Numbered from the stretch's first letter, positions 1 to 6,005 are shown. The stretch is DNA of 7,564 bases from an uncultured Collinsella sp. (GCA_900549655.1 UROZ01000093.1:1-7564); one strand, 5' to 3'. Program-made: numbers and translations. Notes: a model not told the origin generated them from the letters alone.

Positions 1-471
1 GGGCAGCGCCACCATCACCTGGAAGCCGCCGTCGTCGACCATGCACGGCGTGTAGTGGAGCGTGGTGTTGAAAACCTCAACAAGCGTGCCGGCCGGCACG
101 CGGAACGCCTTGACGCACGCGGTATCGAGCTTGCCGTCCTCGATCTCCCAGCGATGTGCCACGAGCAGGATAAAGTCGCGGGCACCCAGGTTGAACTCGC
201 TGGCGCGGTGATACTCCAGGCAGTTGAGACGCGTGTTGTGGCCGTTGCACCAGCCCAGCTGGAAGGGACGACCGCCGTACATGAGAAAGCCCAGTTTATC
301 GGCATCCTTGACGCCCTCGAGCTCCGGCGCGGAGGCCACATACTTGCTGCCCTCGGGGATGGGCGTGGAGGCAAGTGCCTCGAGCACGGGCGACGTAAGC
401 TCGGACGGAACGTTATCCCAAACGTTGCCATAGGACTTGAACTCGGGATCAGAGACAGAGTAGATATGCAT
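1..471 (-). CDS. DUF4867-like (cupin-like) protein, partial at C-terminus
   Basis: The reading frame is open from the ATG at 471 to the window edge, giving 157 residues with the 3' end missing. The translation begins MHIYSVSDPEF and has a conserved-looking core, CNGHNTRLNCLEYHR at residues 75-89, followed by S-E-F-N, then a beta-rich stretch ending in F-N-T-T-L-H-Y-T-P-C (134-143). The H88/E92 pair and the late H139 resemble metal ligands of cupin folds. I recognise the overall pattern as the DUF4867 family, usually about 200 residues, so perhaps 40-60 residues lie outside the window. Family function is not established; from memory relatives occur near sugar-catabolism genes, and a sugar isomerase or epimerase-like role is only a guess. 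An AGGAG Shine-Dalgarno sequence lies about 6 bases before the ATG. The gene has its own promoter and an unusual array of half-sites (see those entries). No signal peptide is present, so it is probably cytosolic. Confidence 0.7.
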   Translation of the reverse strand, partial: MHIYSVSDPEFKSYGNVWDNVPSELTSPVLEALASTPIPEGSKYVASAPELEGVKDADKLGFLMYGGRPFQLGWCNGHNTRLNCLEYHRASEFNLGARDFILLVAHRWEIEDGKLDTACVKAFRVPAGTLVEVFNTTLHYTPCMVDDGGFQVMVALP

Positions 472-516
472 GTTCGCTCCTGTTCGTTTGTGTGACAGTA
501 TGAACATTCTAGAACA
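471..516. promoter_or_regulatory. Dyad array of TGTTC/GAACA half-sites (putative operator)
   Basis: Reading the plus strand, TGTTC occurs at 471-475 and 481-485, and its complement GAACA occurs at 502-506 and 512-516. Within each pair the copies start 10 bp apart, one helical turn. The two pairs are exactly symmetric about position 493.5: 471-475 mirrors 512-516 and 481-485 mirrors 502-506. A degenerate fifth copy (GAACG) lies at 532-536, again in 10-bp phase. The array runs from the start codon through the Shine-Dalgarno sequence to the -10 box, so a bound protein would block transcription or clearance. Only the left pair would be in the transcript, so this is more likely a DNA operator than an RNA structure. 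The regulator is unknown; a DeoR-type sugar regulator is a guess. Confidence 0.4.
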
Positions 517-534
517 AACATGAGCGATTTTGAA
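506..534 (-). promoter_or_regulatory. Candidate sigma-70 promoter of the DUF4867-like gene
   Basis: On the minus strand a -35 box TTCAAA (529-534, 4/6 match to TTGACA) and a -10 box TAGAAT (506-511, 5/6 match to TATAAT) are separated by exactly 17 bases. Transcription would start near 499, leaving a leader of about 28 bases that contains the AGGAG ribosome-binding site. Spacing and boxes are good, and the promoter lies between this gene and the luxS terminator. It is predicted from sequence only. Confidence 0.55.
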
Positions 535-555
535 CGCTTGTCCCGACCACTCAAC

Positions 556-586
556 AAAAAGGCGCCCCCGCATAAGCGAAGGCGCC
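556..586 (-). terminator. Intrinsic terminator of luxS
   Basis: The minus-strand RNA can form an 11-bp stem: GGCGCC pairs with a second GGCGCC, extended inward by UUCGC with GCGGG (two G-U pairs), closing on a UUAU loop. It is followed directly by UUUUU (556-560). It lies about 30 bases after the luxS stop codon and before the promoter of the DUF4867-like gene, so it separates the two transcripts. A smaller GGGC/GCCC hairpin (602-615) sits right after the luxS stop. Confidence 0.85.
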
Positions 587-615
587 CAATGCGCGCGTTT
601 TGGGCGATAAAGCCC

Positions 616-1104
616 TTACGCCTGTTGATAGTGCAGGTGATTCTCGTCGATATCGGCCAGGTCGCGGTCAAGGTAGCGGCGTGCGAGCCAGTTTGCCATG
701 GGAAGGTTCTGGTCCAGGTAGTTACCGCACTCCTCAGGAGCAGCACCGGGGACATCGCCCTCAAAGCTGGCGACAAACTCGAACAGCTCACGCACGAGCG
801 GCAGAATCTCCTCGCTCGTCAGCTCACCAAAAACAACCAGGTAAAAGCCCGTGCGGCAGCCCATGGGACCAAAGTAGACAATGCGGCTCGACCACTCGGC
901 ATGATTGCGAAGGAACGTGGCACCCAGGTGCTCGATGGTGTGGCACTCGGCCGTGTTCATGACCGGCTCCTTATTGGGCGTGGTCAGGCGCAGGTCAAAG
1001 GTGGTGACGGCGGCGCCGGTCGCCGGATCGCGGTCGATGCGGCTCACATACACGCCGGGCTCGAGCAGCAGATGGTCAACGGAAAAACTCGCGATACGCT
1101 CCAT
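616..1104 (-). CDS. luxS: S-ribosylhomocysteine lyase LuxS
   Basis: LuxS cleaves S-ribosylhomocysteine to homocysteine and 4,5-dihydroxy-2,3-pentanedione (DPD), which cyclises into the AI-2 family of signals. It is a cytosolic homodimer and part of the activated methyl cycle. The 162-residue length is typical. Diagnostic features are all visible: the metal-binding motif H55-T-I-E58-H59, the third metal ligand C126 in PEECGNY (123-129), and the catalytic cysteine C83 in GPMGCRTGFY (79-88). The N-terminal SFSVDH and the TPN segment (42-44) also fit the family. Start ATG at 1104 is supported by AAAGGA ending 6 bases upstream. No pfs or methionine-cycle gene is adjacent; it sits alone between a palindromic element and its own terminator, downstream of a ribose-salvage operon. 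All key residues are intact, so it should be active. Confidence 0.97.
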   Translation of the reverse strand: MERIASFSVDHLLLEPGVYVSRIDRDPATGAAVTTFDLRLTTPNKEPVMNTAECHTIEHLGATFLRNHAEWSSRIVYFGPMGCRTGFYLVVFGELTSEEILPLVRELFEFVASFEGDVPGAAPEECGNYLDQNLPMANWLARRYLDRDLADIDENHLHYQQA

Positions 1105-1127
1105 GGCAGATCCTTTCGGTAGTTAAA

Positions 1128-1198
1128 TTGGGACGGGGCTCTTTTAGCTGGTTCGAATGGTCGCACCAATCATACCAGTCAAAAAAGCCCCGTCCCAA
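1128..1198. repeat. 71-bp near-perfect palindrome between nucleoside hydrolase gene and luxS
   Basis: The arms 1128-1161 and 1165-1198 mirror each other around a 3-base centre (CGC at 1162-1164). The outer 13 bp (TTGGGACGGGGCT with its complement) are perfect. Overall 28 of 34 arm positions are Watson-Crick pairs. In minus-strand RNA three of the six remaining positions become G-U pairs, but only one does in plus-strand RNA, so the fold favours the sense of the flanking genes. There is no strong U-tract after the hairpin (AAUUU), so it is not a textbook terminator of the upstream operon, though it could act as one, as an mRNA 3'-end protector, or as a dispersed palindromic repeat. Confidence 0.8.
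1169..1198 (-). promoter_or_regulatory. Candidate luxS promoter inside palindrome arm
   Basis: On the minus strand a -35-like TTGGGA (1193-1198, 4/6) and an extended -10 TGG-TATGAT (1169-1177, hexamer 5/6) are separated by 18 bases. Transcription would start near 1162, in the centre of the palindrome, giving a leader of about 57 bases ahead of luxS. The mirror-image arm carries TTCGAA in place of TATGAT, so the promoter would act in one direction only. This is a sequence prediction without other support. Confidence 0.45.
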
Positions 1199-1207
1199 AA
1201 AGACAAC

Positions 1208-2182
1208 TTAGCCAAGGACACGGGCCATACGCGTCTTGAACTCGGACAGGAAGCGCGGAGCATCCACGGTCAGTGCCACAAGCGTGCTCTTGTCCGGATC
1301 GGACAGGCGGCGCTCATCGCAGATGGTGCGACCGCGGTACTCGCCCAGCAGATCAACACGCAGGTTGCAGCCGAGCGCACCTACGAGCGTGGGGTCGATC
1401 GCCACGGCAACGGCCAGCGGATCGTGCAGCGCACAACCACCCAGGTAGGGTGCGTTCATCTCGTACGAGCCAATGTAGTGCTCGACCATGCTCGCAAATG
1501 CGCAGCCCGCCATGGTGCCCGAGCCCGTCCAGCCGGCAATGTCGCGGCGTGTGAGCACCACGCGATGCGTCACGTCCAGACCCACCATGGTGAGCTTACG
1601 GCCCGAGCGCAGCACCGCGTCGGCTGCCTCGGGGTCGCTCGCCATATTGGCCTCGGCGCCCGCGCTCACGTTGCCGGGCACGGTAAGAGCGCCGCCCATC
1701 ACGACCACGCGGCCAATGGACATCATCGTCACCGCATCGCGCTCCAGGGCGAGCGCCAGGTTGGAGAGCGGGCCAGTCGCTACGTAGACCAGATCGGGAC
1801 CATAGGTGCGCGCGGCATCGATCAGATAATCGACCGCAGCGTTGCCGTCGGCCGAGGTCGCCCCCACCGGCTCGTAGGGCGACGCGGGCACGCTCGCGCC
1901 GCCGATGCCGTTCTTGCCGTGGATAAGCGTGGTGGACGCCGGCGGTGTATAGGGCTCAGTCGCCTTAATGGGACGATCGGCGCCCAGGTACACCGGAACC
2001 TCGGGACGACCCAACAGGTCGAGCACCGCCAGGCAGTTGTGCGCCGATTGCTCGACGCGCACGTTGCCAAAACACGTGGTGATGCCCACGAGTTCCACCT
2101 CGGGGCTCGCGATGGCATAGGCCAGCGCCATCGCATCGTCCACACCCATATCCAGATCAAGGATCAGCTTCTTGATTGCCAT
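1208..2182 (-). CDS. Ribonucleoside hydrolase (inosine/uridine-preferring family)
   Basis: Members of the IUNH family hydrolyse the N-glycosidic bond of nucleosides to give free base and ribose, using a Ca2+ ion. The 324-residue length is normal. The N-terminal aspartate cluster D9-L-D11-M-G-V-D15-D16 supplies calcium and ribose ligands, GPLSNLA is at 137-143, VVMGGA at 160-165, a ribose-contact region around GNV (170-172) and N179-D183-P-E, and the late calcium aspartate is D254 in HDPLA. Unusually, the common D-x-D-P-G is D-L-D-M-G here (Met12 for Pro). Start ATG 2182 has GGAG about 9 bases upstream and lies 30 bp after the ribokinase stop, so the two genes are very likely one operon: ribose released here would be phosphorylated by its neighbour. 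Base specificity (purine, pyrimidine or broad) cannot be read from sequence alone. Confidence 0.93.
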   Translation of the reverse strand: MAIKKLILDLDMGVDDAMALAYAIASPEVELVGITTCFGNVRVEQSAHNCLAVLDLLGRPEVPVYLGADRPIKATEPYTPPASTTLIHGKNGIGGASVPASPYEPVGATSADGNAAVDYLIDAARTYGPDLVYVATGPLSNLALALERDAVTMMSIGRVVVMGGALTVPGNVSAGAEANMASDPEAADAVLRSGRKLTMVGLDVTHRVVLTRRDIAGWTGSGTMAGCAFASMVEHYIGSYEMNAPYLGGCALHDPLAVAVAIDPTLVGALGCNLRVDLLGEYRGRTICDERRLSDPDKSTLVALTVDAPRFLSEFKTRMARVLG

Positions 2183-2212
2183 TGTTCTACTCCGCTTCTC
2201 CGTCTTTATCGT

Positions 2213-3175
2213 TTAACCAAACCAATGTTCAACTTCGGCGCGCGTGGGAATCGATTGCTGAGCGCCCAGGCGCGACACCGTCACTGCCGAGGCGCGTGCA
2301 CCCGCCGCCATGCACTCAAAGAGCGACAAGCCCTCTAGGCGAGCCGCGGCAAGCGCGCCGATAAACGTATCGCCGGCGGCCGTCGTATCGACCACTGTGC
2401 TCGAAAGCGCCGGCATGCGCAGCGGCTCGCCGTCATCGCCAAGCGTAACCGAGCCGGCGCCGCCCAACGTGATGACCGCAGCTCCGGCACCCTTGGCGAG
2501 CAGGGCATTGAGCGCCGCGAGGCAGCTCACATCATCCGCGGGCAAGATGCCCGTCAGCACCTGGCACTCGGTCTCGTTGGGGCAGACCAGGTCGACCGCA
2601 GGCCAGGCCTCCGCAGGCAACTCGCAGGCAGGCGCTGGATTAAAGACCGTATAGAACCCCAGCTCGTGAGCGCAAAAAAGCGCCTCGGCAGTCGCTGCAA
2701 GGTCACATTCGCCCTGGGCGATAAAGACGCTTCCGGCAGCCGGGGCAATCTCGCTGGTGTCACCGTCGAGCTCATCGGCCACCAAACGTCTCAGCGCGCA
2801 GGCAACGTCCTCGCCCGCAAGCGCATGGTTGGCGCCCGGTGACAGCACGATGCGGTTGTCGCCCTCGCAGCGAATGATGGTCGCCGTGCCCGTCTCCACG
2901 TCGTTGCACCGCGCCACAAAGTCACAGTCCACGCCAGCATCTTGGAGCCCCGCCACGAGCGATGCACCAAACGCATCGCGCCCGACCGCGCCGATCATGT
3001 TCGTGCGCGCGCCCATGCGCGCGGCAGCGACGGCCTGGTTGGCGCCTTTGCCGCCAGCGTTGGTGATAAAACCGCTGCCGCCGACGGTCTCGCCCGCGCG
3101 CGGCATGCGCTCGCACGCCACCGAAAGGTCCATGTTCATGCTGCCGAACACCGCAACAATGCCGTTGTCTGCCAT
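2213..3175 (-). CDS. rbsK: Ribokinase (PfkB family)
   Basis: Ribokinase makes ribose 5-phosphate from ribose and ATP in the cytosol. The 320-residue protein shows N14-M-D16 (ribose contacts), the first PfkB signature with GGKGAN at 41-46, and the second signature DTTAAGDTF beginning at residue 263, with D269 as the expected catalytic base and AAG as the anion hole. Length and spacing match E. coli RbsK closely. I chose the ATG at 3175 rather than the in-frame ATG 33 bases upstream (3208) because GAGGAGG lies 5 bases before 3175, and because the protein then begins just ahead of the first beta strand. It is the first gene of an operon with the nucleoside hydrolase, which argues for ribose rather than another sugar as substrate; no ribose ABC transporter genes are next to it. 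Deoxyribokinase or another PfkB sugar kinase is a less likely alternative. Confidence 0.93.
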   Translation of the reverse strand: MADNGIVAVFGSMNMDLSVACERMPRAGETVGGSGFITNAGGKGANQAVAAARMGARTNMIGAVGRDAFGASLVAGLQDAGVDCDFVARCNDVETGTATIIRCEGDNRIVLSPGANHALAGEDVACALRRLVADELDGDTSEIAPAAGSVFIAQGECDLAATAEALFCAHELGFYTVFNPAPACELPAEAWPAVDLVCPNETECQVLTGILPADDVSCLAALNALLAKGAGAAVITLGGAGSVTLGDDGEPLRMPALSSTVVDTTAAGDTFIGALAAARLEGLSLFECMAAGARASAVTVSRLGAQQSIPTRAEVEHWFG

Positions 3176-3239
3176 GGAAACCTCCTCGTCTGCGGGCCTT
3201 GCACCCACCGTCGACCGTCGATTGCGCGCCTTCGCACCC

Positions 3240-3268
3240 CTTATAACTTTAGTTCACTTTGATGTGGA
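3240..3268 (-). promoter_or_regulatory. Candidate promoter of the rbsK-nucleoside hydrolase operon
   Basis: On the minus strand TCCACA (3263-3268, 4/6 match to -35) and TATAAG (3240-3245, 5/6 match to -10) are 17 bases apart. Transcription would begin near 3233 with a leader of about 58 bases. A small inverted repeat, GCTTGC (3280-3285) with GCAAGC (3293-3298) across a 7-base loop, lies just upstream of the -35 box and could be a regulator site, but this is weak. Confidence 0.45.
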
Positions 3269-3317
3269 CGCGCGCTTGAGCTTGCGCCAGCAGCAAGCAT
3301 TCACAGGAGCAGGCAGC

Positions 3318-3323
3318 TACAAT
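3318..3323 (+). promoter_or_regulatory. Weak candidate -10 box for the acyltransferase gene
   Basis: TACAAT (5/6 match to TATAAT) lies 39 bases before the acyltransferase start codon. No good -35 box is present at 16-18 bases upstream, so the assignment rests on position in the divergent gap and on one hexamer. Confidence 0.25.
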
Positions 3324-3362
3324 GAAGGCGTGCTGATTATTCTCGTCATTGGATGATGTTTT

Positions 3363-5579
3363 ATGGAACAACTCTCGCAATCGGGCTCGCGCGGTCGACG
3401 CCGCACGGGCAACGAGCCGGCGCCGCACGAACGCGTGAAGGGCGAACGCCGTGCCAACGAACCGCGACGCACCGTGAGCCCCCATCGTGCTTCTGCCAAC
3501 AACGCGGGCCGCGCCAACACTCCCGCCGCGGAGCAGGCACCCGCTCGTCCCAAGTCCCGCTACATTCCTGCGCTCGACGGCCTGCGCACGCTTGCCGTCG
3601 TCGCGGTGGTGCTCTATCACCTCAACCTCACGTGGGCTCAGGGCGGCCTGCTCGGCGTTACGATCTTCTTTGTGCTTTCGGGCTATCTGATCACGCGCTT
3701 GCTGCTCAACGAAGTCGCTAAGACCGGCCGCATCGACCTTAAGAGCTTCTGGATTCGCCGCATCCGTCGCCTGGTCCCCGCCGTGGTAACGGTAGTGTTC
3801 GTGACCTGCGCGCTGTGTACCATCTTTAACCACGTGATGCTCACCAAGATGCGCCCTGACATCCTGCCGTCGCTGCTGTTCTTCAACAACTGGTGGCAGA
3901 TTGCCCAAAACGTCTCGTACTTCAATGCTCTGGGCGACCCCTCGCCGCTCACGCACTTTTGGTCGCTTGCCATCGAGGAACAGTTCTACCTGATTTGGCC
4001 GCCACTGCTGTTTGCCATGGTATCCATGCATGTGAGCAAGCCCAACACGCGCCGCGTGGTTCTGGGCCTTGCCGCGGTATCTGCCCTCGCCATGATGGTG
4101 CTCTATAACCCCGCCGCCGACCCCAGCCGCGTGTACTACGGCACCGACACCCGTGTGTTCTCGCTGCTGCTGGGTGCCTGGATGGCCTTTATCCCCGATC
4201 GCGACCTGGCGCCGGTGCGTCTCGCACATCGTTTGGGGCTCAATCGCCTGGCTGGCGCCGCCAAGCACGGCAAGAATGCCGAGGGCAAGCCTGGCGAGAA
4301 GGCCGACGAATCAGCCGAGACCGCCCCGGCACAGCCGAGCGCCCTCGTGCGCTTTTGGTCCTCGCCCGCATCCATCGATGTGTTGGGCGTCGTGGGTCTG
4401 GTTGGCCTTGCCGCCATGGTCGCGCTCACCAACGGCTACACCGCCTTCCAGTATCGCGGAGGCACGCTGCTGTGCTCGATCCTCACACTCATGGTCATCG
4501 CGGCCTGCGTGCAGCCCCAGGGAATGGTTGCCCGCGCGCTGTCCGCCGAGCCGCTCGTGTGGGTTGGCAAGCGCTCGTACAGTATCTACCTGTGGCACTA
4601 TCCGCTGCTGTTGCTCATGAACCCGGTCGCCAACATCAACGATACGCCCTGGTGGCAGTACATTTTGCAGGTGCTGCTGGTGGTCGCCGTAGCCGAGTGT
4701 TCCTATCGCTTTATCGAAACGCCATTTAGGAAGGGTGCCTTCGGCCGCACCGTCGCCGAATTCCGCGATGGCACCACCACGCCCGCCAACTGGGCACGCG
4801 CGCACGTCCCCGTCTGCGCAGCCTGCGCTGTCGTGTTGGTCGTTGCACTGGGCGGTCTGATCTTTGTGCCCGAGACGTCTGCGCTGAGCGGCAAGGGCGC
4901 CGAAGTTCTGAACAAGGAAGCCGAAAACACCGCGCCCACCGACCAGCAAGCGGCCGACGACACCGACAAGGACAACGACGGCTTCCCCGATGGCTCCTAC
5001 GACCTGTTGATGATCGGCGACTCCGTGTCGCTGCGCGCCGTTGATTCCTTTGACGGCGTGTTCCCGCACAGCCATATCGATGCCGAAAAGGGCCGCCAGT
5101 TTGATGCGGGCCGCGCGACATTTGAGGGCTATATCCAGCAGAACCTTGCCGGCAAGATCGTGGTCTTTGCCCTGGGCACCAACGGTTTGGTAACGGACGC
5201 CCAGGTTGACGCGATTATGGCCGACGCCGGCGAGCAGCGTATCGTCGTGTTTGTAAACACACGTAGCCCGCAGCCGTGGGTCGGGTCCACGAACCAGGCC
5301 ATCGCCAACGCCGCCACGCGCTACAAGAATGTACGCGTTATCGACTGGTACGGGCACAGCGCCAACCGCAACGACCTGTTCGACGGCGACGGCACGCACC
5401 TGTCGACTACCGGCGTGACCGAGTACCTCAACCTGATCCACGATGCGGTCAAGAAAGACCTGCCCGTGCACCCCGAAGACCACGTCAACGATCCGCAGCC
5501 GGCAGCCGTCAAGTCCGCCGCTGACGCACTCGTCAATGCCCTCGCCTACAAGCCGCACAAGCTGGGCATCGACAAGTAA
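3363..5579 (+). CDS. OatA/OafA-type membrane O-acyltransferase with C-terminal SGNH domain
   Basis: A 738-residue, two-part enzyme of the kind that moves acetyl groups across the membrane onto peptidoglycan or surface polysaccharide. Residues 1-65 are a basic, disordered cytosolic tail. An acyltransferase-3 domain of about 10-11 membrane helices follows (about 70-450), with the expected His in LYHLN (H86), GVTIFFVLSGYLI (98-110), the basic SFWIRRIRRLVP (128-139), HFWSLAIEEQFYLIWP (198-213) and SYSIYLWHYPL (405-415). One more helix (about 483-503) leads to an acidic linker with a calcium-loop-like motif (533-543). The SGNH domain (about 546-700) has block I IGDS with S554, GTNG (605-608), and D676-G-T-H679, completing a Ser-Asp-His triad. 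The ATG at 3363 is poorly supported: an in-frame stop lies just upstream and only GGA is seen 9-11 bases before it. Target (MurNAc O-6, teichoic acid or capsule) is not determined. The gene stands alone, divergent from rbsK. Confidence 0.92.
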   Translation: MEQLSQSGSRGRRRTGNEPAPHERVKGERRANEPRRTVSPHRASANNAGRANTPAAEQAPARPKSRYIPALDGLRTLAVVAVVLYHLNLTWAQGGLLGVTIFFVLSGYLITRLLLNEVAKTGRIDLKSFWIRRIRRLVPAVVTVVFVTCALCTIFNHVMLTKMRPDILPSLLFFNNWWQIAQNVSYFNALGDPSPLTHFWSLAIEEQFYLIWPPLLFAMVSMHVSKPNTRRVVLGLAAVSALAMMVLYNPAADPSRVYYGTDTRVFSLLLGAWMAFIPDRDLAPVRLAHRLGLNRLAGAAKHGKNAEGKPGEKADESAETAPAQPSALVRFWSSPASIDVLGVVGLVGLAAMVALTNGYTAFQYRGGTLLCSILTLMVIAACVQPQGMVARALSAEPLVWVGKRSYSIYLWHYPLLLLMNPVANINDTPWWQYILQVLLVVAVAECSYRFIETPFRKGAFGRTVAEFRDGTTTPANWARAHVPVCAACAVVLVVALGGLIFVPETSALSGKGAEVLNKEAENTAPTDQQAADDTDKDNDGFPDGSYDLLMIGDSVSLRAVDSFDGVFPHSHIDAEKGRQFDAGRATFEGYIQQNLAGKIVVFALGTNGLVTDAQVDAIMADAGEQRIVVFVNTRSPQPWVGSTNQAIANAATRYKNVRVIDWYGHSANRNDLFDGDGTHLSTTGVTEYLNLIHDAVKKDLPVHPEDHVNDPQPAAVKSAADALVNALAYKPHKLGIDK

Positions 5580-5602
5580 CGCGCAGCAAAATCTGCGTAC
5601 AC

Positions 5603-5640
5603 CCGCAGGGGGCGTCGGCCACGGCCGACGCCCCCTGCGG
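5603..5640. terminator. Very strong hairpin after the acyltransferase gene (probable terminator)
   Basis: An 18-bp perfect inverted repeat (5603-5620 and 5623-5640, arm CCGCAGGGGGCGTCGGCC) with a 2-base spacer starts 23 bases after the acyltransferase stop. No U-tract follows on either strand (CAGTTAGG on plus), so it is not a canonical intrinsic terminator, but it is placed where one is expected between convergent genes. A 5-bp hairpin, CGCAG/CTGCG (5582-5597), precedes it, and its CTGCG can alternatively pair with the CGCAG of the large stem. Confidence 0.6.
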
Positions 5641-5643
5641 CAG

Positions 5644-5829
5644 TTAGGGACACTCCTTTTGCACCAGCACCCGGAAGCACTCCTGGCGCAGCCAATGAAG
5701 ACCTCTACGGATGAATTCCAAGCCGCTCCGCCCCTCCAGACATCGTTTCCGTGCCTCGCGCCTGCCCCAAACAATCAAAACAAGCCCTTTTCGCCGCAAC
5801 CTCAAAGGGCTGTGGGCAAAAAAGGGCAA
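5644..5829 (-). other. Small open frame of 61 codons, probably within a dispersed repeat
   Basis: A TTG-initiated frame of 61 codons ending at a TAA only 3 bases from the strong hairpin. The product would be very basic, with Arg-rich patches (RLRRKG, GRREARKR) and no recognised domain or signal peptide. No Shine-Dalgarno sequence precedes the TTG, and its first codons lie inside the inverted-repeat arm. A second frame on the same strand (5705-5848, 47 codons from an ATG) overlaps it, also without a ribosome-binding site. I do not call either a gene. Such open frames are expected in GC-rich DNA or in a copied intergenic element; the region could also be an untranslated remnant. Confidence 0.2.
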
Positions 5830-5847
5830 ATATGAGTACTGTTACCA
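5808..5847 (+). repeat. Left arm of 40-bp imperfect inverted repeat
   Basis: This 40-base segment, which contains GCAAATATGAGTACTGTTAC (5826-5845), reappears in opposite orientation at 6006-6045 with 35 of 40 positions identical. The similarity fades after the arms, except for a shared TAGCA a few bases further in. See the right arm and the island entry. Confidence 0.85.
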
Positions 5848-6005
5848 TTTTAGTAGCAGGCAAAACCACCCAAAATGACGTTCGGGCGACCCCTACAGCC
5901 CCCTAAAGCAGCCAACCTGACTGGTTTAAGGCATATTGGAGCCAATTTTAATGAACATACTATAGGTTATGTTCATTATCTTCTTGGATGTAAATGCTAT
6001 TCACT
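5848..6005. other. AT-rich island between the inverted repeat arms, no gene
   Basis: This 158-base stretch is markedly AT-rich from about 5930 onward, unlike the GC-rich surroundings. It contains no credible reading frame. It holds an ATTGG/CCAAT micro-palindrome near 5936-5947 and the 11-bp-arm palindrome at 5949-5978. Together with the arms it forms a unit of about 238 bp (5808-6045) that resembles a MITE or other small non-autonomous element. I see no clear target-site duplication (left flank ...CTCAAAG, right flank ATATAAC...). Confidence 0.5.
5949..5978. repeat. Palindrome with 11-bp perfect arms in the AT-rich island
   Basis: TAATGAACATA (5949-5959) and its exact complement (5968-5978) flank an 8-base spacer, CTATAGGT. 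The size and spacing suit a dimeric DNA-binding protein, or a hairpin in RNA. The arms include GAACA and TGTTC, the same pentamers that form the array upstream of the DUF4867-like gene at 471-516, but in the opposite order. No gene with a promoter nearby is evident, so its role is unknown. Confidence 0.7.

Noticed and set aside
1105..1207. SAM or SAH riboswitch ahead of luxS
   Set aside because: The leader is fully accounted for by the palindrome and a short ribosome-binding segment; no riboswitch core was recognised.
1157..2338. 393-codon open frame on the plus strand opposite the nucleoside hydrolase gene
   Set aside because: It is antisense to a gene with clear family motifs, is rich in His and Arg as expected for a GC-rich shadow frame, and has no ribosome-binding site or family signature.
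3176..3208. Longer start for ribokinase adding 11 residues
   Set aside because: A strong GAGGAGG site precedes the ATG at 3175, and the extra residues match nothing in the family.
3249..4268. 339-codon open frame on the minus strand opposite the start of the acyltransferase gene
   Set aside because: Its composition (many His, Arg and Gln) is typical of antisense shadows, and it overlaps the rbsK promoter region.
4311..5774. 487-codon open frame on the minus strand opposite the acyltransferase gene
   Set aside because: It covers the conserved acyltransferase and SGNH motifs on the other strand, runs through the terminator-like hairpin, and has no recognisable domain.
5705..5848. 47-codon ATG frame in the repeat region on the minus strand
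   Set aside because: No ribosome-binding site was found. The part shared with the other repeat arm differs by amino-acid-changing substitutions only, so there is no sign of selection on a protein.
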